Source: Alistipes sp. dk3624 (GTDB lineage Bacteria > Bacteroidota > Bacteroidia > Bacteroidales > Rikenellaceae). Taken from it: a stretch of 64,000 bases of DNA. Below the pieces are notes generated by a model. It was not told the DNA's origin. It saw nothing but the letters and a program-made list of their open reading frames with translations, and did not search any database. Location of the stretch: positions 2,790,001 to 2,854,000 of the forward strand of contig NZ_CP045651.1 of the NCBI RefSeq assembly GCF_009557455.1, in the 5' to 3' direction. Every line of letters starts with the position of its first letter. Position 1 is the stretch's first letter. This document shows positions 9,951 through 17,883 of this stretch, in pieces. The position numbers and the translations under genes were made by a program.

Positions 9951-9958
9951 CAAATTTA
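9951..9958 (-). promoter_or_regulatory. Bacteroidota -7 box for the surface-lipoprotein operon
   Basis: On the minus strand the bases read TAAATTTG, a full match to TAnnTTTG. No good -33 TTTG lies at the expected 19-21 bp. Transcription would start near 9944, leaving a leader of about 95 nt before the ATG at 9847. No other match is seen inside the operon. Confidence 0.5.
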
Positions 9959-10040
9959 TTTATTATAACGGAGTACGCTCGTAAAAGTTACAAAAATGAT
10001 AGAAAATGTCTTGATGTCTTGTGAGGGGGACGCAACGATA

Positions 10041-10067
10041 AAGCCACGATCGAAACGATCGTGGCTT
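10041..10067 (-). terminator. hairpin terminator after panB
   Basis: A perfect 12-bp inverted repeat with a 3-nt loop (AAGCCACGATCG, AAA, CGATCGTGGCTT) lies 50 bp past the panB stop. On the minus strand it is followed by TTTAT, a weak U-tract. Confidence 0.65.
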
Positions 10068-10116
10068 TGCATAAAAACGCGCCGTTTGATCTATGCGGCG
10101 GGAATGGATGGAACGA

Positions 10117-10932
10117 TCAGTACTGCTCCTTTTCGTTCGGGAAATCGCCGCTTTTGACGTCCGACACGTAACGGCTCACCCCGTCCGTCATAACCGAATA
10201 CAGGTCGGCGTAACGGCGGAGGAAACGCGGCGAAAATTCGTTGTTGATCCCCAGCATGTCGTGAATCACCAGCACTTGTCCGTCGACGCCGTTTCCGGCC
10301 CCGATGCCGATCAGCGGGATTTTCAGTTCCGAGGCGACCTGCGCGCCGAGCGTCGCAGGGATTTTTTCGAGGACGATTCCGAAGCAGCCGACCGCTTCGA
10401 GCAGGTGCGCGTCGCGGATCAGCTTTCGGGCTTCGGCTTCCTCTTTGGCCCGGACGCTGTAGGTGCCGTATTTATGGATCGACTGCGGGGTAAGTCCCAG
10501 GTGTCCCATGACCGGAATTCCGGCGCAAAGGATGCGCTGTACCGACTCAAGGATCTCTTCGCCCCCTTCCAGTTTGATGGCGTCGGCTTCGGACTCCTTC
10601 ATGATCCGAACGGCCGAGGCGAGGGCTTCCTTCGAATTGCCCTGATAGGTTCCGAACGGCATGTCCACCACGACCAGCGCTCGTTTGACGGCCCGGGTTA
10701 CGCTACGGGCGTGATAGATCATGTGTTCGAGCGACATCGGCACGGTGGTTTCGTAACCGGCCATTACGTTGGCGGCCGAATCGCCGACCAGCACCACGTC
10801 CACGCCGGCGCTGTCCACGATCCGCGCCATCGAATAATCGTAGGCGGTCAACATGGCTATTTTTTCCCCGCGGCTTTTCATCTCCTGCAGGCGGTAGGTG
10901 GTCACGACCCGCGTTTTATTATCTGTCGACAT
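10117..10932 (-). CDS. panB: 3-methyl-2-oxobutanoate hydroxymethyltransferase (ketopantoate hydroxymethyltransferase)
   Basis: Adds a hydroxymethyl group from methylene-tetrahydrofolate to alpha-ketoisovalerate, the first step toward pantothenate and CoA, in the cytoplasm. 271 residues, a normal PanB length. Visible family motifs: [46 protein letters not shown] and [21 protein letters not shown]. An upstream GTG at 10941 keeps the frame, but the ATG at 10932 ([10 protein letters not shown]) is the usual start and is only about 16 nt from the likely transcription start. It is monocistronic here; panC and panD are not in the window. Confidence 0.96.
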   Translation of the reverse strand: MSTDNKTRVVTTYRLQEMKSRGEKIAMLTAYDYSMARIVDSAGVDVVLVGDSAANVMAGYETTVPMSLEHMIYHARSVTRAVKRALVVVDMPFGTYQGNSKEALASAVRIMKESEADAIKLEGGEEILESVQRILCAGIPVMGHLGLTPQSIHKYGTYSVRAKEEAEARKLIRDAHLLEAVGCFGIVLEKIPATLGAQVASELKIPLIGIGAGNGVDGQVLVIHDMLGINNEFSPRFLRRYADLYSVMTDGVSRYVSDVKSGDFPNEKEQY

Positions 10933-10954
10933 AATTTTCACAGTTTAGACAGGG

Positions 10955-10962
10955 CAAATGTA
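10955..10962 (-). promoter_or_regulatory. -7 box for panB
   Basis: The minus strand reads TACATTTG (TAnnTTTG), 23 bp before the ATG at 10932. This gives a very short leader and supports that start. Confidence 0.5.
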
Positions 10963-11032
10963 AAATTATAATTTGCAACGGGCAACGATTTTTCGTTTTT
11001 TCGAACGGACTTCGTTTCCGTGTCGCCGCCGG

Positions 11033-11578
11033 TTACTGTGCCGCTTTCGATGCCCTCCATTGCCGGAAAACTTCCCACAGCACCACGCCGCCCGATACCG
11101 AGACGTTCAGCGAATGTTTGGTTCCCCGCTGCGGGATCTCGATGGCTCCGTCGCACAAGTCGACTACCTGTTGCCGTACCCCGTTCACCTCGTTGCCGAA
11201 AACCAACGCATAGCGCTTTTCGGGCTTGTAACGCCAGTCGTCCAACATGACGGCGCCTTCGACCTGTTCGACGGCCAGGATCGTATACCCCTGCGCTTTC
11301 AGTTCGTTCACCGCATCCGCGGCATCCCGGAAATACGTCCACTCTACGGTCGTTTCGGCTCCCAGCGCGGTCTTGTGGATCTCCCGGTCGGGCGGGGTGC
11401 CGGTGATCCCGCACAGGCAGAGCCGTTCGATGGCGAAAGCGTCGCCGGTGCGGAAGAAAGAGCCTGTGTTATTGCCGCTACGCACGTCGTCCAGCACGAC
11501 CGTGACGGGACATTTTTCCATCGCAGCGAACGCTTCGGCCGAAGGACGCCCCAATTCCTGATTTGAAATTTTACGCAT
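11033..11578 (-). CDS. TrmH/SpoU-family RNA 2'-O-methyltransferase
   Basis: 181 residues with the SPOUT trefoil-knot motifs in order: VLDDVRSGNNTGSFFRT (motif 1), LCLCGITGTPP, YALVFGNEVNGV (motif 2) and IPQRGTKHSLNVSVSGG (motif 3). The enzyme would use S-adenosylmethionine to methylate a ribose 2'-hydroxyl on tRNA or rRNA. The N-terminal extension is short, so it is a minimal SpoU protein and the exact target cannot be told. Starting at 11578 leaves 16 nt after the likely transcription start. Confidence 0.9.
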   Translation of the reverse strand: MRKISNQELGRPSAEAFAAMEKCPVTVVLDDVRSGNNTGSFFRTGDAFAIERLCLCGITGTPPDREIHKTALGAETTVEWTYFRDAADAVNELKAQGYTILAVEQVEGAVMLDDWRYKPEKRYALVFGNEVNGVRQQVVDLCDGAIEIPQRGTKHSLNVSVSGGVVLWEVFRQWRASKAAQ

Positions 11579-11600
11579 ATTTTCGATTGAATATCCGCTG

Positions 11601-11608
11601 CAAAGATA
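11601..11608 (-). promoter_or_regulatory. -7 box for the SpoU methyltransferase gene
   Basis: The minus strand reads TATCTTTG, a full match to TAnnTTTG, 23 bp upstream of the ATG at 11578. It is divergent from the hppA box. Confidence 0.5.
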
Positions 11609-11629
11609 GTTTATCTTAAAATAATTTAT

Positions 11630-11637
11630 TAACTTTG
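11630..11637 (+). promoter_or_regulatory. -7 box for hppA
   Basis: TAACTTTG matches TAnnTTTG. Transcription from about 11644 would give a roughly 110-nt leader before hppA. No clear -33 element. Confidence 0.45.
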
Positions 11638-11753
11638 AGCAATTTTGTTCGTTCGACGAAACGGTTTGGTGCGTAACGGGTCTGAAAAACGGCGGACTGA
11701 AGAGTATCGGAAATTTTCATAAAAATTCAGATAATCTAATACTATTAACCGTT

Positions 11754-13964
11754 ATGAGTAACACACCACTTATTTTCTGGCTCGTGCCGGTCGCCTCGCT
11801 GATAGCGTTGGGCTTCGCATGGCACTTTTTCCGCTCGATGATGAAAGAGAGCGAAGGCACTCCCCGTATGAAAGAGATCGCCGCGCACGTCCGTAAAGGG
11901 GCGATGGCCTACCTCCGGCAACAGTACCGGGTGGTTGCGATCGTATTTCTGATCCTCGTGTTGTTCTTTGCGTTTCTTGCCTATGGCCTCGGTGTGCAGA
12001 ATCCGTGGGTGCCGTTCGCGTTCCTGACCGGCGGCTTGTTTTCCGGGCTGGCGGGTTTTATCGGGATGCGTACGGCGACGTTCGCTTCGGCGCGTACGGC
12101 CCATGCCGCCAGCCAATCGCTGAATAAGGGGCTGAAAGTCGCTTTCCGCAGCGGAGCCGTGATGGGACTGGTCGTCGTAGGACTCGGTCTGTTGGATATT
12201 TCGGTGTGGTACCTGATCCTGAATCATTTCATCGACGCCACCGGGACGCAAAAGCTGATGATCATCACGACGACCATGCTGACGTTCGGGATGGGGGCTT
12301 CGACGCAAGCGCTGTTCGCCCGCGTGGGAGGAGGTATTTATACCAAAGCGGCCGACGTGGGCGCCGACCTGGTCGGTAAGGTGGAAGCCGGGATTCCGGA
12401 AGACGATCCGCGCAACCCCGCTACGATCGCCGACAACGTAGGCGATAACGTGGGCGACGTGGCCGGTATGGGCGCCGACCTGTACGAAAGTTACTGCGGC
12501 TCGATTCTCGCGACGGCCGCACTGGGCGCAGCCGCCTTCGCGAGCAGCGGTATGCAGATGCAGGCCGTGCTGGCTCCGATGTTGATCGCGGCGGTGGGCA
12601 TCCTGTTGTCGGTGATCGGTATTTTCCTCGTGCGGACGAAAGAGGGGGCTACGATGAAACAGTTGCTCGGCGCGCTGGGCATCGGCGTCAACGTCAGCTC
12701 GGTGCTGATCGCTATCTGTACGTTCGGGATACTGTACGTGTTACAGATCGACAACTGGCTCGGGATTTCGTTTTCGGTGATCGTCGGCCTGCTGGCCGGT
12801 ATCATCATCGGGCAGTCTACCGAATATTATACTTCCCACTCTTATAAACCGACTCAGAAGATAGCCAAAAGCTCTGAAACGGGACCAGCGACGGTAATCA
12901 TTTCCGGAATCGGAATGGGTATGATCTCGACGGCGATCCCGGTAATCACGATTGCGGTAGCGATCATCCTCGCCTTCCTGTGCGCGATCAATTTCGACGT
13001 GCAGCACATGATTTCGGCCGAGAACATCAGCAAAGGGCTTTATGGGATCGGTATCGCGGCGGTGGGGATGCTCTCTACGCTCGGGATTACGCTGGCGACC
13101 GACGCTTACGGCCCGATCGCCGACAATGCGGGCGGTAACGCCGAAATGAGCGGACTCGATCCGGATGTGCGCAAACGCACCGATGCGCTGGATGCGCTCG
13201 GTAATACGACGGCCGCCACCGGTAAAGGGTTCGCGATCGGTTCGGCCGCGCTGACGGCGTTGGCGCTGCTGGCTTCCTATATCGAAGAGGTCAAGATCGG
13301 GATGCAGCACATCGGGGAGACGACCCTGCAACTGGCCGACGGTACGACCAAAGCCATTGCCGACGCCAATATCCTGGATATGATGGACTATTTTCAGGTG
13401 ACTCTGATGAATCCGAACGTGCTGGTCGGCGCCTTTATCGGCGCGATGATGGCGTTCCTGTTTTGCGGACTTACGATGAACGCCGTCGGCCGCGCCGCGC
13501 AGAGTATGGTCGAGGAGGTGCGCCGCCAGTTCCGGGAAATCAAAGGTATTCTCGAAGGCAAGGCGACTCCGGATTATGCGCGTTGCGTCGCTATTTCGAC
13601 CAAAGGGGCCCAGCGCGAAATGCTGTTCCCGTCGATTATAGCGATCGTCGTTCCGATTCTGGTCGGCTTCATTTTCGGCGTGGCCGGGGTGATGGGGCTG
13701 CTGATCGGCAGCCTGAGCGCCGGATTCGTGCTGGCCGTGTTCATGGCCAATTCGGGCGGGGCTTGGGACAATGCCAAGAAATTTATCGAGGAAGGTAATT
13801 TCGGCGGCAAGGGTTCCGACAACCATAAAGCTACGGTCGTGGGCGATACGGTGGGCGATCCGTTCAAGGATACGTCCGGCCCGTCGCTGAACATCCTGAT
13901 CAAACTGATGAGTATGGTTTCGATCGTGGTGGCCGGCTTGACCGTTTCGATGCATTTGCTTTAG
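11754..13964 (+). CDS. hppA: membrane-bound K+-dependent pyrophosphatase (Na+ and/or H+ pump)
   Basis: Couples pyrophosphate hydrolysis to pumping of Na+ or H+ across the inner membrane. 736 residues, about 16 membrane segments. The substrate-site motifs are complete: GGGIYTKAADVGADLVGKVE near residue 193, DNVGDNVGDVAGMGADLYES near 225, DNAGGNAEMS, and the C-terminal DTVGDPFKDTSGP. The block GNTTAATGKG has Ala where K+-independent enzymes have Lys, which marks the K+-dependent class. Thr92, Phe96 and Asp148 keep the spacing I recall for the Bacteroides dual Na+/H+ subclass, but this needs an alignment. A terminator follows 26 bp after the stop. Confidence 0.95.
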   Translation: MSNTPLIFWLVPVASLIALGFAWHFFRSMMKESEGTPRMKEIAAHVRKGAMAYLRQQYRVVAIVFLILVLFFAFLAYGLGVQNPWVPFAFLTGGLFSGLAGFIGMRTATFASARTAHAASQSLNKGLKVAFRSGAVMGLVVVGLGLLDISVWYLILNHFIDATGTQKLMIITTTMLTFGMGASTQALFARVGGGIYTKAADVGADLVGKVEAGIPEDDPRNPATIADNVGDNVGDVAGMGADLYESYCGSILATAALGAAAFASSGMQMQAVLAPMLIAAVGILLSVIGIFLVRTKEGATMKQLLGALGIGVNVSSVLIAICTFGILYVLQIDNWLGISFSVIVGLLAGIIIGQSTEYYTSHSYKPTQKIAKSSETGPATVIISGIGMGMISTAIPVITIAVAIILAFLCAINFDVQHMISAENISKGLYGIGIAAVGMLSTLGITLATDAYGPIADNAGGNAEMSGLDPDVRKRTDALDALGNTTAATGKGFAIGSAALTALALLASYIEEVKIGMQHIGETTLQLADGTTKAIADANILDMMDYFQVTLMNPNVLVGAFIGAMMAFLFCGLTMNAVGRAAQSMVEEVRRQFREIKGILEGKATPDYARCVAISTKGAQREMLFPSIIAIVVPILVGFIFGVAGVMGLLIGSLSAGFVLAVFMANSGGAWDNAKKFIEEGNFGGKGSDNHKATVVGDTVGDPFKDTSGPSLNILIKLMSMVSIVVAGLTVSMHLL

Positions 13965-13990
13965 GCGGTTTCCGTTTGTGACAGTAAATA

Positions 13991-14019
13991 AAAGGCTCCG
14001 GTCAGCAACCGGAGCCTTT
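13991..14019. terminator. bidirectional terminator between hppA and bioD
   Basis: A 12-bp perfect stem (AAAGGCTCCGGT with ACCGGAGCCTTT) around the 5-nt loop CAGCA lies between two converging genes. A-rich on the left and T-rich on the right arm, so it can serve both strands. Confidence 0.75.
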
Positions 14020-14050
14020 CGTATTGTTCGTGCGCGGGACGAACCGCAGT

Positions 14051-14710
14051 TCAAAGGCTTCCTTCCGATACTTCGTACCGGTCGTTTACCTCCAGCCACC
14101 GGGCCTGCGGATGAAACTCCCGCAGGTACGTTTTCAGGTAATCCCGCGTGCCGTCCGTGATCGGCGCGTCGGTCGGTGGATAGAGGTTGTAGACCACTTT
14201 GGCGACTTCGATATTCCGGTTGCGGCACGCTTCGAGACTCAGCAGCGTATGGTTGATGCTGCCGAGTCGCGGCGAGGTGACCAGTATGACCGGCAGCCGA
14301 CGCTCGGCGACGTAATCGATCGTATTGTACAGCCCTTCCAACGGAACGAATAGCCCGCCGGCTCCTTCGAGCAGGACGACGTCGTATTTTTCAAGCAGTT
14401 TTTCGGTGCATTTCCCGATCAGCGACAGATCGATCCTGCGGGAATCGATCGCAGCCGCCAGGTGCGGCGAGGCCGGGTAGGTGAAGACGATCGGACAGGT
14501 CGTGCCGTCGAGGTCTTCCGGCAACAGCCCGGTTCCCATGATCCGGCGGTGGGTTTCGATGTCTTCCGACAGTCCGGGGCAGCCGGTCTGGATGAATTTT
14601 TGGGTGACGACGCGCCGGCCCCGTCCGGCCCAATCGCGCGCGAGAACTCCGGTAACGATGCTTTTGCCGGCATCGGTGTCGATGCCGGTGACGAAATATA
14701 CTTTTTTCAT
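14051..14710 (-). CDS. bioD: dethiobiotin synthase
   Basis: ATP-dependent carboxylation and ring closure of 7,8-diaminopelargonate to dethiobiotin, the step before BioB. 219 residues. The N-terminal P-loop is TGIDTDAGKSIVTG (residues 8-21), with Ser for the usual Thr. QTGCP follows, and the catalytic LLEGAGGLFVPL lies near 112-123. Divergent from bioB across 66 bp, so two of the biotin genes are paired here while bioA and bioF are not visible. Confidence 0.93.
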   Translation of the reverse strand: MKKVYFVTGIDTDAGKSIVTGVLARDWAGRGRRVVTQKFIQTGCPGLSEDIETHRRIMGTGLLPEDLDGTTCPIVFTYPASPHLAAAIDSRRIDLSLIGKCTEKLLEKYDVVLLEGAGGLFVPLEGLYNTIDYVAERRLPVILVTSPRLGSINHTLLSLEACRNRNIEVAKVVYNLYPPTDAPITDGTRDYLKTYLREFHPQARWLEVNDRYEVSEGSL

Positions 14711-14744
14711 AAAAGGGGAAACGTAAAATTCAGATCAAATGTAG

Positions 14745-14752
14745 TACCTTTG
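14745..14752 (+). promoter_or_regulatory. -7 box for bioB in the bioD/bioB divergent region
   Basis: TACCTTTG matches TAnnTTTG and lies 24 bp before the bioB start. No BirA-type operator could be recognised in the 66-bp gap. Confidence 0.5.
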
Positions 14753-14776
14753 CAGATAACAAGCAAATAAAATGGG

Positions 14777-15736
14777 ATGGAAATGATCGGTCGTCTGAAA
14801 GAGAGAATCGAACAGGGGTATCGTCTGGGATACGACGAAGCGCTGGAATTGCTGAGAACGACTCCGGAAACGGAACTGTGCGCGTTGGCTCATGCGTTGC
14901 GCACGCGTTATCAGGGGAAAACGATCGACATGTGTTCGATAATGAACGCCCGCAGCGGCCGTTGCAGCGAGGACTGCAAGTGGTGCGCTCAGTCGAAATT
15001 TCATAAAACGGAAGTCGAGGTCTATCCGCTGGTAGGAGCCGGGGAAGCGGTCGAAGAGGCGGCCGGCAATGCACGCAAGGGCGTGAAGCGCTTTTCGCTG
15101 GTAACCAGCGGTCGGACGCTTTCCGATGCCGATACCGACCGGATCTGCGCGATCTATCGCCGGATCGGCTCCGAGGTGTCCGTTTCGCTTTGCGCGTCGC
15201 TCGGGTTGCTGAACCTGGAACAAATGCGCCGGCTCAAAGAGAGCGGCGTGCGGCGTTACCACTGCAACCTCGAAACGGCCCCGTCCTATTTTCCGAAACT
15301 TTGCTCGACGCATACGGTGGCCGAGAAGCTGCGGACGATCGGGTGGGCGCGGGAAGCCGGCCTGGAGATATGCAGCGGCGGGATCATCGGCATGGGCGAG
15401 AGCGAGGAGCAACGCGTCGAATTTGCCATCGCTCTGCGGCAGACCGGGGCGGTTTCGATTCCCGTCAACGTGTTGAATCCGATTCCCGGAACGCGGCTTG
15501 CCGGGGCGCCGCCGCTGACCGATTCGGAAATCGTTCGGGCGGTGGCCGTCATGCGGATCCTCAATCCCGAAGCGGCTATCCGGCTGGCCGGCGGCCGTAC
15601 GCGGATCAAGCATCTCGAAGAGCGGTTGTTGCAGTGCGGCGTGAGCGCGCTGATCGTCGGAGATATGCTGACTACGACCGGATCGGATATCGAAACCGAT
15701 AAACGGATGTTTATCCGGTGCGGATTCGAGGTGTAA
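14777..15736 (+). CDS. bioB: biotin synthase
   Basis: Radical SAM enzyme inserting sulfur into dethiobiotin. 319 residues. The [4Fe-4S]-SAM cluster ligands are Cys63, Cys67 and Cys70 in GRCSEDCKWCAQS. The YHCNLETAPSYF block, CSGGIIGMGES, PVNVLNPIPGT and the C-terminal RLAGGRTRIK motif carry the family's [2Fe-2S] ligand and substrate contacts. The ATG at 14777 is two codons before a second ATG (MEMIGRL); either would give a normal enzyme. Expression as a leaderless-like short transcript is implied by the -7 box 24 bp upstream. Confidence 0.96.
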   Translation: MEMIGRLKERIEQGYRLGYDEALELLRTTPETELCALAHALRTRYQGKTIDMCSIMNARSGRCSEDCKWCAQSKFHKTEVEVYPLVGAGEAVEEAAGNARKGVKRFSLVTSGRTLSDADTDRICAIYRRIGSEVSVSLCASLGLLNLEQMRRLKESGVRRYHCNLETAPSYFPKLCSTHTVAEKLRTIGWAREAGLEICSGGIIGMGESEEQRVEFAIALRQTGAVSIPVNVLNPIPGTRLAGAPPLTDSEIVRAVAVMRILNPEAAIRLAGGRTRIKHLEERLLQCGVSALIVGDMLTTTGSDIETDKRMFIRCGFEV

Positions 15737-15755
15737 CGTCCGTTATGCGCCTGAA

Positions 15756-15786
15756 TTGCGAATTTCGCGGGAAATGCTTAATTTTG
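15756..15786 (+). promoter_or_regulatory. full -33/-7 promoter of the DUF1573 gene
   Basis: TTG at 15756-15758, 20 bp, then TAATTTTG at 15779-15786. The start of transcription is predicted near 15793, which fixes the ATG at 15807 as the start. An in-frame TTG at 15756 would otherwise extend the protein by 17 residues. Confidence 0.65.
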
Positions 15787-15806
15787 CGCACCGATCGTCC
15801 GAACCG

Positions 15807-16889
15807 ATGAAAAGCTGGAAAATAGGGTTGATATTGCTGGGTTGTTTGTGGACGGGAATGCTTCCCGCCCAAAATTCCGTATTGGAATTTCCGCAGCAGG
15901 TGTGGAATTTCGGAACGATCCGGGAGGCGGACGGAGCGGTGTCGCACGAGTTCGAATTCGAGAACAAAGGGAAATCGCCGGTCGTGATCGAAAAAGTGAC
16001 GGTGACGTGCGGTTGTACGACGCCGCAGTACAGTCGGGAACCGGTACGTCCCGGAGGCCGCGGAACGATCCGGATCGCCTACAACCCGGAGGGACGTCCG
16101 GGCGCTTTCCGCAAAGACATCACGATTCAAAGCAGCGGAGGGGGGCGTAATGTCATCAGCATTACCGGCGAGGTGACCCCGCGTCCGCAGGAGGTCGGCG
16201 AGTTGTACCCCGTTCGGGCCGGCGCGCTGCGGCTGGCGACCCGTACGGTGAATCTGGGATATGTGCCGCGCGGTTCGATCAAAGCGAAAACCATCGAATA
16301 CTATAACGATACGGAGCGTCCGCTCAACATGACGGTCGTCTATCCGAAAGCGAAACCCTACCTGGACGTAGCTTTGTCCGCCACCCGGATCGAACCGAAG
16401 CAGAAAGGCGTTCTGACGGTCACTTACGACTTGCGCGACTGCGACGTGTGGGGAGTTCTTTCCGGCGTTTTTTCGCTGATGGTGAACGACGAGCTCGCCG
16501 ATACCGAATTTTCGGCTACCGGAATCGCTACGGATGATTTCTCGTCGCTGACGGCTGCCGAGTTGGAGCAGGCTCCGAAAGCGGCTTTTTCGTCCCAGTA
16601 TTACCATTTCGGCAATCAAAAGGCGGCCGGGGAACTGCGCCGCGACTTTACGCTGACTAACGACGGAAAAGAGCCGCTGGTTTTCCGCGATATGAAATTG
16701 GGACAGCGCATGTCCACGACGCTCGATCCCGAACGGGAGATCGCCCCGGGCGAGAGCGTCACGTTCAGCGTTATGCTGAATACGAAAGGCGCCCCCGCCG
16801 GGAAGCTGATGGATCATATCGTATTGATCGTCAACGATCCGTCGCGGCCGATGCGCGAAATCCGGCTGGCGGCGAACATTGCGGAATAA
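15807..16889 (+). CDS. secreted DUF1573 repeat protein
   Basis: 360 residues from the ATG at 15807 (MKSWKIGLILLG). A signal peptide ends near PAQ. Three tandem Ig/ASPM-SPD-2-Hydin-like domains follow. The first has the DUF1573 hallmark FGTIREADG, EFENKGKSPVVI and VTCGCTTPQYSR. The second begins NLGYVPRGS and the third FGNQKAAGE. The role of DUF1573 proteins is not settled; they are periplasmic or surface scaffolds in many Bacteroidota. The nfnA gene starts 44 bp downstream, so the genes may share this promoter, though no functional link is evident. Confidence 0.88.
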   Translation: MKSWKIGLILLGCLWTGMLPAQNSVLEFPQQVWNFGTIREADGAVSHEFEFENKGKSPVVIEKVTVTCGCTTPQYSREPVRPGGRGTIRIAYNPEGRPGAFRKDITIQSSGGGRNVISITGEVTPRPQEVGELYPVRAGALRLATRTVNLGYVPRGSIKAKTIEYYNDTERPLNMTVVYPKAKPYLDVALSATRIEPKQKGVLTVTYDLRDCDVWGVLSGVFSLMVNDELADTEFSATGIATDDFSSLTAAELEQAPKAAFSSQYYHFGNQKAAGELRRDFTLTNDGKEPLVFRDMKLGQRMSTTLDPEREIAPGESVTFSVMLNTKGAPAGKLMDHIVLIVNDPSRPMREIRLAANIAE

Positions 16890-16933
16890 ATTTTTTAAAT
16901 CGGAAGATAAAGACCTAAACCAAACAAACGGAA

Positions 16934-17818
16934 ATGTATAAAATCATTAAAAAGGAGCTGCTCGCGCCCAATATTTACCGGATGGACATTGCGGCTCCGC
17001 GTGTCGCCTGTTCGGCAAAGCCGGGGCAGTTCATCATCCTGCGACTGGACGAAAAGGGGGAACGTATCCCGCTGACCATCGCCGATTACGATGCGGCGGA
17101 GGGGTGGGTAACCATCGTAACGCAGACGGTGGGTTATTCGACGACGAAGTTGTGCGCTATGAATCCGGGCGACGAACTGGCCGATTTCGCGGGCCCGCTG
17201 GGCCGGCCGTCGGATTTCGTGCACGAAGATATCGAAACGCTGCGTTCGCGGAAGATACTGTTCATCGCCGGCGGCGTCGGGACGGCCCCCGTCTATCCGC
17301 AGGTCAAATGGCTCTCGCAGCATGGGATCAAAGCCGATGTGATTATCGGCGCCAAGAATAAGGATACGCTGATTTTCGTCGACATGATGAAGCAGGTTGC
17401 CGGAAACGTATATATCGCTACCGACGACGGTAGCGCCGGTTTTCACGGCATGGTGACCGACCTGATGCGCGACCTGATCGATAAGCAGGGGAAACGCTAT
17501 GACGAAGTGATCGCCATCGGTCCGATGATTATGATGAAGTTCGTGGCCAAGACGACGAAGCAGTACGGTCTGAAGACGATCGTCAGCCTGAATACGCTGA
17601 TGGTCGACGGTACGGGCATGTGCGGGGCCTGCCGGGTAACGGTCGGCGGCAAGACGCGCTTCACGTGCGTGGACGGCCCGGAGTTCGACGGGCACGAGGT
17701 CGATTTCGACGAAGCGATGCGCCGTCAAGGCATGTACAAGACCATCGAAAGCCGCAAGGCGAAAATAGAGCAGGAGCGTGCCGAAGGGCATGTCTGCAAG
17801 GTGGGGCTCGACCGGTAG
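16934..17818 (+). CDS. nfnA: NfnA-type ferredoxin:NADP+ oxidoreductase small subunit (FAD, [2Fe-2S])
   Basis: 294 residues of the dihydroorotate-dehydrogenase electron-transfer-subunit fold. The FAD domain has KPGQFIILRLDEKGERIPLT, the NAD domain has FIAGGVGTAPVYPQ, and the [2Fe-2S] site has Asp225, Cys230, Cys233 and Cys245 (DGTGMCGACR...TC). With the downstream flavoprotein it should form the electron-bifurcating NADH-dependent ferredoxin:NADP+ oxidoreductase, which makes NADPH from NADH plus reduced ferredoxin in anaerobes. Asp as a cluster ligand is diagnostic of NfnA/SudB rather than PyrK. Only 65 bp separate it from the partner gene. Confidence 0.88.
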   Translation: MYKIIKKELLAPNIYRMDIAAPRVACSAKPGQFIILRLDEKGERIPLTIADYDAAEGWVTIVTQTVGYSTTKLCAMNPGDELADFAGPLGRPSDFVHEDIETLRSRKILFIAGGVGTAPVYPQVKWLSQHGIKADVIIGAKNKDTLIFVDMMKQVAGNVYIATDDGSAGFHGMVTDLMRDLIDKQGKRYDEVIAIGPMIMMKFVAKTTKQYGLKTIVSLNTLMVDGTGMCGACRVTVGGKTRFTCVDGPEFDGHEVDFDEAMRRQGMYKTIESRKAKIEQERAEGHVCKVGLDR

Positions 17819-17883
17819 GTCTCCCCGGACGATCGAACGGTATTCCGGCCGCCGTGGCCGGAGCAATTGTTTTCAGAATAAAA

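Noticed and set aside
12741-14228. Minus-strand frame of about 495 codons over hppA
   Set aside because: Antisense shadow, and it would overlap bioD.
17620-17883. Extension of nfnB upstream into nfnA
   Set aside because: The extra residues are out of frame with nfnA and unlike any NfnB N-terminus; ATG at 17884 fits the family.
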